DNA of 64,000 nucleotides, taken from NCBI RefSeq assembly GCF_031199965.1, contig NZ_CP133605.1:1706501-1770500 (forward strand), written 5' to 3'. A model generated the notes under the pieces. It searched no databases. It had not been told where the DNA came from and saw only the letters and a list, made by a program, of their open reading frames with translations. A program made the position numbers and the translations under genes. Within the stretch, counting starts at the first letter, position 1, and each line of letters begins with the position of its first letter. Shown here in pieces: positions 55,964 through 64,000 of the stretch. The stretch comes from Paenibacillus sp. D2_2 (GTDB lineage: Bacteria; Bacillota; Bacilli; Paenibacillales; Paenibacillaceae).

Positions 55964-57909
55964 ATGAAGATCTCCAGGCTTACGATAAGAAGAAGATTGT
56001 TCTTGCTGCTGTTTATGCTATGTGTGCTGTTTATGGCTCTGGTTGCCCGGCTTGCTTATGTACAACTGGGTAAGGGAGCGGAGTTGTCGGCAAAGGCAGA
56101 GGATTCCTGGCGGCGTAACATTCCTTATTCCGCGAAGCGCGGCGAGATTAGTGACCGCAATGGGAATGTACTCGCTTATAATGTAACGACTCCAACGGTT
56201 ATGGCGATTCCTGTACAGGTGAAATCGCCGCAGACCACGGCACATAGTCTGGCACCTTTACTCGGGATGAGCGAGGAAGCGGTGCTTAAAGTAATCACTA
56301 AGAAAGAATCCATAGTCAGGCTACAACCCGGGGGTCGCAAAATTACGATGGAAAAAGCACAGCAAATTCGTGATTTGGATCTACCGGGTATTGTTGTCGC
56401 TGAAGATAATAAAAGATATTATCCTTATGGAGAACTTGCCGCACATATACTGGGCTTCACCGGTGGATACAATCAGGGGTTGACTGGGCTTGAAAGCAAG
56501 TATGATAGTGAGCTGAGTGGGATGAACGGTAGCGTCTCCTATTTGTCGGATGCTGGAGGACGATTAATGCCGGGTTCTTCAGAAGTTTATGTAGAACCTA
56601 AGGATGGCCTGAACTTACAACTCACGATCGATAAGTCGATTCAGAGCATTATGGAGCGTGAACTAGATCAGGCTATGGCTAGACTTCAGGCTAATTCGGC
56701 TCTGGCGATCGCAATGGACCCGAAGACAGGTGAAATATTAGGGATGGTGTCTAGACCCGGATATGATCCATCTAACTATCAAGACGTTGACCCGCAGATA
56801 TATAACCGAAATCTTCCGATCTGGATGACCTATGAACCGGGCTCGACGTTCAAGATAATTACACTGGCAGCTGCCCTGGAGGAGAAGAAGGTTGATCTGA
56901 AGCATGATCAATTTTTCGATCCGGGTTATGCGAAGGTAGGTGGAGCTACACTGCGCTGTTGGAAGAGAGGCGGACATGGCAGTCAGTCATTCTTGCAGGT
57001 TGTTGAGAACTCTTGCAATCCTGGCTTTGTGGCGTTAGGTCAGCGTCTTGGCAAAGAGTCATTGTTCAAGTATATTAAAGATTTCGGTTTCGGCACTAAG
57101 ACGGGGATCGATTTAAATGGCGAGGAGAACGGGATCCTGTTCAAATTGTCTAAGGTCGGGCCAGTAGAACTGGCAACTACTTCATTTGGTCAAGGTGTCT
57201 CGGTGACGCCGATCCAACAAATTACCGCCGTATCGGCCGCCATTAACGGCGGCAAGTTATACAAGCCTCACGTGGCCAAATCATGGACGAATCCAGAGAC
57301 GGGTCAAATCGTCGAATCTATTGAACCGGAGCTCGTCCGCCAGGTTATTTCCGAGGAAACGTCGAAACAGGTGAGGGAAGCACTTGAGAGTGTCGTAGCG
57401 AACGGTACGGGGGGAATGCATTCATTGACGGATATCGTGTCGGTGGTAAGACAGGAACAGCCCAGAAGGTTGTGAACGGACGCTATTCAGCGAATGAGCA
57501 TATCGTTTCATTCATTGGATTTGCTCCAGCGGATGATCCACAAATCGTCGTATACACCGCGGTGGATAATCCACAGGGAATTCAATTTGGTGGCGTAGTT
57601 GCCGCGCCGATCGTTCGTAACATTTTAGCTGATGCGCTCGACTATATGAAAATCCCTCCACGTAAGGATCAAGTTGCAAAGAAGTATAAATACGGTGAGA
57701 CACCAGTCGTTACCGTTCCTGACTTGATCGGTTACACGGCGCAGGATATTTATGAGGATATGAATATGAATTTTAATCTAGTGAAATCAGGAACGGGCTC
57801 AGTTGTTATTAATCAGGCTCCCAAGGCGGGGGCAAGAGTTGATAAAGGATCAACGATCCGCATTTATATGGGCAGTGAGGCTGAGGCGGAAGCGGGGCAT
57901 GAGCACTAG
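55964..57909 (+). CDS. spoVD: Stage V sporulation protein D, class B PBP (frameshift near 57411)
   Basis: About 648 residues after repair, matching SpoVD. One membrane helix (about residues 12-32), dimerisation domain, transpeptidase with STFK in EPGSTFKIITL, SCN in VENSCNPGF and KTGT in GGKTGTAQKV, which becomes readable only across the break. One C-terminal PASTA domain is present, as expected for SpoVD. One G is missing from six G at 57409-57414. SpoVD makes spore cortex peptidoglycan with SpoVE. The start is ATG 55964 behind AGGGGGG. Confidence 0.93.
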
Positions 57910-58016
57910 CCAAAGCAACCTTAAGTAAGTGAGAGATTTGGTGTAGAGTAACAATGTACTATCTATTATCATTTTCAGTGAAATAATATCCTGAATTGAA
58001 TTTGTTTTGGCGATAA

Positions 58017-58022
58017 TATAAT
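58017..58022 (+). promoter_or_regulatory. Possible -10 box ahead of murE
   Basis: TATAAT at 58017-58022 lies 30 bp before the murE ATG, with a poorly spaced TTGAAT (57996-58001, 15 bp). A separate murE promoter would make sense because spoVD is expected to be sporulation-specific while murE is always needed. Confidence 0.35.
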
Positions 58023-58052
58023 ATCGGTAAGATTTTGACGGAGGGGTAATAT

Positions 58053-59542
58053 ATGCTGCTTAAAGATTTAGCAACCTACTTAATAGCTTCGGAAATATCG
58101 GGAGATGAAAACACAGATTGTAAAGGAATCTGCTTCGATTCCAGACAGTTGAAGCCTGGAGATTTGTTCCTTTGTCTGCCAGGGCATATCGTTGACGGTC
58201 ATCAATATGCCAAGCAAGCCGCTGAGCAGGGGGCTAGTGCACTTGTCGTAGAGCGGTTCCTGGAAGAAGTTTCACTGCCGCAACTCAAAGTGAAGGATAG
58301 TCGGCTCGCTATGGCACTACTCGGCAATGTATTTTTCGATTATCCCAGCAATTATCTGAGAGCAATTGGGATTACTGGAACAAACGGGAAGACAACAACA
58401 ACTTATTTAATTGAGCGCATCTTATTGGATCAAGGCAAGAAGCCGGGACTGATCGGTACGATCGAGCGCCGCTTTGACGGTAAAGCAGTTCCGATGCCAC
58501 GCACGACTCCGGAAGCGCTGGATTTGCAGCGCTACTTGCACGAAATGGTACAAGGGGGCGCTTCTCATTGTGTGATGGAGGTATCCTCACATGCGCTTGA
58601 ACAAGGTCGGGTAAAAGGCACTCATTTCCGCACAGCTGTGTTCACGAACCTGACCCAGGATCATCTGGATTACCATGAGACTATGGAAGCTTACAGAGCA
58701 GCGAAGGGATTGTTCTTCTCCAGGCTCGGTAATGAGTATCCGCAAGATCCGGCTGAACGGAGTTATGCGGTGCTGAATGCAGATGATGAGGCTTCCGAAT
58801 ATTTTGCGAAGTTAACATCAGCGGAGGCGATTACGTACGGGTGGACCGTCAAGCAGACGTTAGGGCCTCGAATATCTCTGTGACAGCACGGGGAACCACC
58901 TTCCATGTGGAGACTTTCCGCGGCAGCGCAGACATTACATTACGCATGGTCGGCAAGTTCAATGTATATAATGCCTTGGCTGCAATCGCAACAACTTTAT
59001 TGGAAGGCATTTCGCTTGAGAGCATTAAGGAAAGTCTGGAATCGATCAAGGGAGTTGAAGGCCGGGTTGAAGCTGTAGATGAGGGCCAATCCTTTGCGGT
59101 TATTGTAGATTATGCTCATACACCTGATGGTTTGGAGAATGTACTACGAACGGTTAATGAATTCGCCAAGGGCAGAGTGATTTGCGTGTTCGGTTGTGGT
59201 GGAGACCGGGACCGCAAGAAGCGTCCGATTATGGGCAAGATTGCAGCAAAGTACGGAGATCATGTGATTATCACATCGGATAATCCGCGGACGGAGGACC
59301 CAGCATTGATATTGAAGGATATCGAGGCAGGACTTATCGAGGATAATATTCCACTTGAGCGTTATGAACTGATCGTGGACCGCCATGCAGCGATTCAAAA
59401 GGCTATTGAAATGGCAAGCCATGACGATGTAGTATTGATTGCGGGGAAAGGACATGAGACATATCAGATCATTGGTAAGGAAGTACATGATTTTGATGAT
59501 CGTCTCGTGGCCAAAGAAGCGATAAGGGGTTTAGTAAAGTGA
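58053..59542 (+). CDS. murE: UDP-MurNAc-tripeptide synthetase MurE (frameshift near 58840)
   Basis: About 496 residues after repair. Mur ligase with ATP loop GITGTNGKTTTTYLIE (about residue 108), central domain with SSHALEQGRV and the C-terminal domain with DNPRTEDP. The DNPR motif is that of ligases adding meso-diaminopimelate. The literal frame ends at 58883 because one G is missing from GGG at 58839-58841; repair gives ITYGVDRQADVRASN. The start is ATG 58053 with GGAGGGG at 58040-58046. It overlaps murF by 4 bp (GTGA). Confidence 0.93.
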
Positions 59543-60937
59543 TAAAAAGAAAATTAGCGGACATTGCCGCCATGTGCGGTGGACAGGTGGCTAATGCCGA
59601 TGATAACAACTTAATGATTCATGGAGTGATTACCGACTCCAGGCATATCCAGCAGGGCTGCTTATTCGTACCTCTATCTGGTGAGAGGTTTGACGGACAC
59701 GCCTTCGTCGCTGACAGTCTAACGAGCGGGGCTGGCGCATCACTATGGGAACGGGCTAAGGGCAACCCGCCAGGACCTGGCAGTTCTGGTCGACAACGCC
59801 CTTGAAGCGATGCAACGCCTCGCTAAGAGCTATCTCGCCGCTGTGGGTGCTAAGGTAGTCGGTATTACCGGAAGTAATGGAAAGACGACCACAAAGGATC
59901 TGTTGTACGCCTTGCTGGCTACGACTTATAAAGTGCATAAGACGAGTGGCAATTTTAACAATCATATTGGAATGCCGCTAACCATTCTGGCGATGCCAGA
60001 GGATACCGAGATTGCTGTGCTTGAAATGGGTATGAGTGCCCGTTATGAAATTGAGTTTCTTTCAAAGCTGGCAGAACCGGAGACGGCCATTGTCACGAAT
60101 ATCGGTGAATCGCATTTGGAGCAGCTCGGTTCCCGCTTAGAGATTGCTCGCGCCAAGCTTGAGATTCTGTCAGGAATGAAGACAGGTGGCTTGTTCGTAT
60201 ACAATGGGGACGAACCTTTGATAACCGAGGTACTGACCGATCCAAATACACCGAAGCCGGAGCAACTGCATACAATAACTTTTGGTGTTAATGGAAATCA
60301 TGATATTTATCCGAGCGGAATCATGTTCCTGGAGCATGGCACGATGTTCACCCCGAATGGTGGAGAGGCGCCGCTTGAATTGCCACTACTCGGTGAGCAT
60401 AATGTCGTAAATTGTCTTGCGGCACTTGCTGTTGCTAGGCATTATGGCGTGACCGAGGCCGATATGAGGGAAGGCCTTAAGCATGCGGAGCTAACTGGAA
60501 TGCGGATCGAGATCGTTGAAGGGGCGAACGGGGTTACCATTCTGAATGACGCTTATAACGCGAGCCCTACTTCTGTTAGAGCTGCAGTTAATGTGCTGAA
60601 GAAGATGAAGGGACATTGGAACAAAATCGCCGTACTCGGGGATATGCTTGAGCTCGGAGAGGATGAAGTAAGGTTCCATCAAGAAGTTGGAGAGTATTTA
60701 ACGGCGGAGAATACAGATTTGCTGTTTACGTACGGTCGCTTGGGCAAGGAAATCGCTACAGGGGCGAAGAAACATCTCGCTCCGAACAATATTTATGCAT
60801 ACGATGATAAAAGTGAGCTTATTCATAAGCTAATCAGCTTACTTCATCCGAAGGATGTTGTACTAGTGAAGGCCTCACGCGGAATGAAGCTTGAAGAAGT
60901 CGTTGAAGCGGTCAAACATAGCAAATTACATCAATAA
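59539..60937 (+). CDS. murF: UDP-MurNAc-tripeptide D-Ala-D-Ala ligase MurF (frameshift near 59772)
   Basis: About 466 residues after repair. The N-terminal UDP-binding domain (GVITDSRHIQQGCLFVPL) is followed by ATP loop GITGSNGKTTTKDLL and LNDAYNASPTSVRAAV. The literal frame ends at 59805, and the body continues in a frame offset by +1, equal to one extra or two missing bases near 59770-59777. It starts with GTG, overlapping the murE stop. It adds D-Ala-D-Ala to complete the UDP-MurNAc-pentapeptide. Confidence 0.92.
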
Positions 60938-60961
60938 TACCGGCGAGAGGAGGGTGATCCC

Positions 60962-61927
60962 ATGGATTACGGACTTATCTTATTAACGATTGGAGTATCT
61001 TTCATTTTGGCTGTCATTTCAGCCCCTCTATTAATACCTTTACTGCGTCGAATGAAATTCGGACAGCAAATTCGCGTAGAAGGGCCACAGAGCCATCAGA
61101 AGAAAGCGGGCACGCCTACTATGGGCGGAGTTGTCATTATATTAGCTTTCACGATTGCATATTTGAAATTCTCAGTAGTGAACACAGACTTCTACGTTCT
61201 GCTGGTTGCTACACTCGGCTTTGGGCTGGTAGGGTTTCTTGATGACTACATTAAAATTGTATTCAAACGATCCCTGGGACTGACACCTAAGCAAAAATTA
61301 TTTGGTCAACTACTATTCGCCGGTATTATTACAGCATTGCTTATATCGGAAGGACATAGCACAGCGATTGGCATTCCGGGAACGGACTTCGCCTTTGATT
61401 TAGGACCATGGTTCTACTATCCTTTTATTATTATTATGATGCTGGCAATTAGCAACGCGGTCAACTTCACAGATGGCCTTGATGGACTTCTGTCCGGAGT
61501 CAGCGGCATTGCTTTCGGTGCGTATGCGATTATTGCCATGCAGGCTACTTCTATGGTAGCAGCAGTTTGTGCAGCGGCTATGATTGGGGCGGTGATTGGA
61601 TTTCTAGTATTCAACGCGCACCCGGCCAAGGTATTTATGGGTGACACAGGTTCGCTCGGCATTGGCGGGGCGATCGCCGGAATCGCAATCGTGACGAAGA
61701 GTGAATTGCTATTTTTAGTGATAGGCGGCGTTTTCGTTATTGAAATGCTGTCGGTCGTACTTCAGGTAATCTCTTTCAAGACACGTGGCAAAAGAATTTT
61801 TAAAATGAGTCCGATTCATCACCACTTCGAACTGTCAGGCTGGTCGGAATGGCGCGTTGTTACAACATTTTGGGCGGTTGGCCTCGTGCTAGCTGTCGTT
61901 GGACTTTATTTGAACAAGGGGTTGTAG
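60962..61927 (+). CDS. mraY: Phospho-MurNAc-pentapeptide transferase MraY
   Basis: 321 residues with ten predicted membrane segments. Family motifs: [50 protein letters not shown] and [15 protein letters not shown], carrying the catalytic Asp and His residues. It links UDP-MurNAc-pentapeptide to undecaprenyl phosphate to make lipid I. The RBS is GAGAGGAGGG at 60944-60953. Confidence 0.96.
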   Translation: MDYGLILLTIGVSFILAVISAPLLIPLLRRMKFGQQIRVEGPQSHQKKAGTPTMGGVVIILAFTIAYLKFSVVNTDFYVLLVATLGFGLVGFLDDYIKIVFKRSLGLTPKQKLFGQLLFAGIITALLISEGHSTAIGIPGTDFAFDLGPWFYYPFIIIMMLAISNAVNFTDGLDGLLSGVSGIAFGAYAIIAMQATSMVAAVCAAAMIGAVIGFLVFNAHPAKVFMGDTGSLGIGGAIAGIAIVTKSELLFLVIGGVFVIEMLSVVLQVISFKTRGKRIFKMSPIHHHFELSGWSEWRVVTTFWAVGLVLAVVGLYLNKGL

Positions 61928-61929
61928 AG

Positions 61930-63355
61930 ATGAATCATCCAGAACAGTATCGGGGACGACAAGTTGTCGTCCTCGGTTTAGCAAAAAGCGGTGTACAGGT
62001 TGCCAAGACCCTCCATCATTATGGAGCTATAGTTACAGTAAATGATAGAAAGACACGAGAAGAGAGTCCCGAAGCATCTGAACTAGAGGCTTTGGGAATT
62101 TCTATTGTTTGCGGAGGACATGCAGACGGACTTATTTCTCCGTCTGTGGAACTTGTGGTGAAGAACCCGGGTATTCCATACAGCGCTCCGCCTGTTGTTA
62201 AGGCGCTGGAGCTCGGTATTGATGTAGTAACTGAGGTAGAGGTGGCCTATCATCTTAGTCAAGCGCCGATCATCGGCATTACCCGGTTCGAATGGAAAGA
62301 CGACGACGACGACCTGGGTCGGCAAGATGCTGGATGCTGCCGGACTTCATCCGATTGTAGCGGGGAATATCGGCACTCCGCTCTGCGAAGCAGCTGGGCA
62401 GGCTGTGGAAGAGAACTGGCTTGTAGTAGAGCTCAGTAGCTTCCAACTAAAAGGAACCGAGGACTTCCGGCCTAAAGTGGCCGTGCTGCTTAATGTCGCC
62501 GAGACGCATCTTGATTATCATGGCTCAATGGACGATTATATCGCCTCCAAGGCGAAGCTGTTCGCCAATCAGACAGAAGACGACATTGCTGTCGTAAACT
62601 GGGATGATCCAGTCTGCCGCGAGTTGGTCCCTCACTTGAAGGCGAGATTAATTCCCTTCTCGATGACAGAGGAATTAAGAACGGAGGGGGTATTCGTTAC
62701 GCCTTCTTATATTACTGGAGTCGAGGATGAATTGGAGCGAACTGTTGTATATCGCGATAAGGACGGACATATCAAGCCGATCATTACAGTGGAAGAAATC
62801 GGCCTGATCGGCCGCTTCAATGTGGGGAACGCAATGGCTGCGATCGCCGCTTCCATAGCGGCAGGTGCGGAGTCCGATCGGCTTACTGAGCCTTTGCGTA
62901 CATTCAAAGGGGTGGAGCATCGGCTCGAATTTGTGGAAGTGAAGCATGAGGTAGCCTATTACAACAACTCCAAAGCGACGAATGGCAAAGCAACGATCAA
63001 TGCGCTTGGGGCGCTGAACAAACCAATCGTATTGATCGCAGGAGGGCTAGATCGTGGCTCTGATTACATGGAGCTGCTGCCGGCCTTCGAGAAGAAAGTG
63101 AAAGCTGTAGTTGCGCTCGGACAGACGAAGGAGAAAATCGCCAAGGTCGCACAGCTTGCAGGTCTATCAGACATCGTCATTGTCGATAATGTTGACAGTG
63201 CCGCCTCCACGCTAAGGAAGGCAATCTCGCAGGCTGCAGGGCTCGCTAGTCCTGGAGATATTGTCTTATTATCTCCGGCCTGCGCCAGCTGGGACATGTT
63301 TAGTTCCTATGAAGAGCGTGGACGCATTTTTAAAGAGGCGGTGCATACCCTTTAA
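61930..63355 (+). CDS. murD: UDP-MurNAc-L-alanine:D-glutamate ligase MurD (frameshift near 62283)
   Basis: About 474 residues after repair. The N-terminal domain (VVVLGLAKSGVQVAKTLHHYG; NPGIPYSAPPV) leads to the ATP loop. There the frame breaks: ATTACCCGG at 62279-62287 has one C too many, and removing it gives GITGSNGKTTTTTWVGKM. The rest includes HRLEFVEV and NNSKATNGKATINAL. It adds D-glutamate to UDP-MurNAc-L-Ala. It starts 2 bp after mraY, with AAGGGG at 61916-61921. Confidence 0.92.
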
Positions 63356-63381
63356 GTAGGGGGGTGGATAAGCCCCTACTT
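63354..63381 (+). other. Intercistronic hairpin between murD and spoVE
   Basis: AAGTAGGGG (63354-63362) pairs with CCCCTACTT (63373-63381). There is no U-run of note (TTCTC), so it is more likely an RNA stability or weak attenuation element than a full terminator. Confidence 0.55.
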
Positions 63382-63402
63382 TCTCAAAAGGTGGCTGCCA
63401 CG

Positions 63403-64000
63403 ATGAATAAGAGCCGAAAGGCGCCAGATTTCTGGCTATTGGCCAGTATTTTAGCTTTGCTGACGATCGGAATTGTTATGGTATATAGCGCGGGCTCTGT
63501 GCTCGGTTTTCATGATTACGGCGATTCCTTTTATTTTGTGAAACGTCAGGCTTTGTTTGCTGTTCTTGGCCTTGTGGCCATGTTCTTTACGATGAACCTT
63601 GATTATCGCTTGCTGAAGAAATATGCGAAGCTTGGACTTATTGTCTGCTTCGCCCTGCTGGTCATCGTATTGATTCCAGGAATCGGCGTGGTCAGAGGCG
63701 GAGCGAGAAGCTGGCTTGGCATCAGCTCATTTGGTATTCAGCCCTCTGAATTTATGAAGCTCGGCATGATTCTCTTTCTGTCCTACTGGTTAAGTAAAGA
63801 GGATTATAGAATTACTCATTTTACGAGAGGACTGCTTCCTCCACTCGGCATCATAGGTCTAGCCTTCGGTATGATCATGCTGCAGCCGGATCTAGGTACC
63901 GGCACGGTAATGCTCGGAGCCTCGATGCTGATCGTTTTTACGGCTGGGGCGAGAATCAAGCACCTGGCTGGACTTGCAGCAGTAGGTGCTATCGGCTTTG
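63403..64000 (+). CDS. spoVE: SEDS family protein SpoVE/FtsW, cut by the window edge
   Basis: The first 199 residues are present. Membrane segments begin at FWLLASILALLTIGIVMVYS. Family motifs are FVKRQALFAVLGL, GGARSWLGI, QPSEFMKLGMILFLSYW and LQPDLGTGTVML. SEDS proteins polymerise glycan strands together with a class B PBP: SpoVE with SpoVD in the cortex, FtsW with PBP2B at the septum. The position after murD matches spoVE, but FtsW cannot be excluded from this part alone. The start is ATG 63403 with AAAAGGTGG. Confidence 0.9.
   Translation, partial: MNKSRKAPDFWLLASILALLTIGIVMVYSAGSVLGFHDYGDSFYFVKRQALFAVLGLVAMFFTMNLDYRLLKKYAKLGLIVCFALLVIVLIPGIGVVRGGARSWLGISSFGIQPSEFMKLGMILFLSYWLSKEDYRITHFTRGLLPPLGIIGLAFGMIMLQPDLGTGTVMLGASMLIVFTAGARIKHLAGLAAVGAIGF

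Noticed and set aside
2597..62284. Programmed ribosomal frameshifting in dnaG, mur genes and others
   Set aside because: The breaks fall at ordinary short homopolymers without slip-site and stimulator layout, and hit many unrelated essential genes. Only the IS orfA-orfB A9 site looks programmed.
1..64000. tRNA genes, prophage or biosynthetic gene cluster
   Set aside because: No cloverleaf sequence, phage structural gene or large biosynthetic enzyme was recognised on either strand.

Overview
The window looks like chromosomal DNA of an endospore-forming Bacillales, most likely Paenibacillus or a close relative. The evidence is the order hit-rpsU-yqeY-yqfC-yqfD-phoH-pgpH-ybeY-dgkA-era-recO-glyQS-yqxD-dnaG-rpoD-trmK-yqfO, a second block like the Bacillus yla/ylb region, a dcw cell-wall cluster containing spoVD, sporulation genes (yqfC/yqfD, rsfA, spoVD, a YhcN/YlaJ lipoprotein), moderate GC content and strong AGGAGG ribosome binding sites. 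No tRNA, rRNA operon, prophage or CRISPR array was seen.

Layout. (1) 1-20562: translation, replication and sigma-factor genes, interrupted between era and yqzL by short palindromes, a tandem array of a dispersed repeat and an IS3-type insertion sequence. A T-box leader controls glyQS. (2) 20649-21050: RNase P RNA of type A architecture. (3) 21169-29747: a secreted subtilase, small sporulation or envelope proteins, a lytic transglycosylase, a cysteine desulfurase-thiI pair (tRNA thiolation) and two divergent TerC-like genes. (4) 29953-41975: typA, ylaH, an LCP protein, a flavin-binding-fold protein, a YhcN/YlaJ lipoprotein, ylaK, an orphan solute-binding protein, a coiled-coil exported protein, a DUF2626 protein, rsfA, panE and a DUF3397 protein. 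(5) 42213-47979: an oligopeptide ABC transporter oppABCDF. (6) 48132-64000: bshC, an S-adenosylhomocysteinase, then mraZ-rsmH-ftsL-pbpB-spoVD-murE-murF-mraY-murD-spoVE (cut by the right edge), preceded by a three-unit MraZ operator.

Two features stand out. First, a family of about 166-209 bp imperfect inverted-repeat elements (ends like GTTCAAAAAGTC and GACTTTTTGAAC, core CAGCACCGAGAAGG) occurs as seven full, truncated or decayed copies, and some seven further short sites resemble its ends. Copies lie inside the glyQS T-box leader, between mraZ and rsmH, and next to ylaK. The two ends covary between copies (GTTC...GAAC against GTTA...TAAC), which suggests they pair. I do not recognise this family. 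Second, about 17 reading frames, many of them essential genes (dnaG, pbpB, murE, murF, murD), are broken by one-base indels, mostly one G or C missing from a homopolymer. This is best explained by sequencing or assembly error, not gene decay, and the CDS entries below are given across these breaks.
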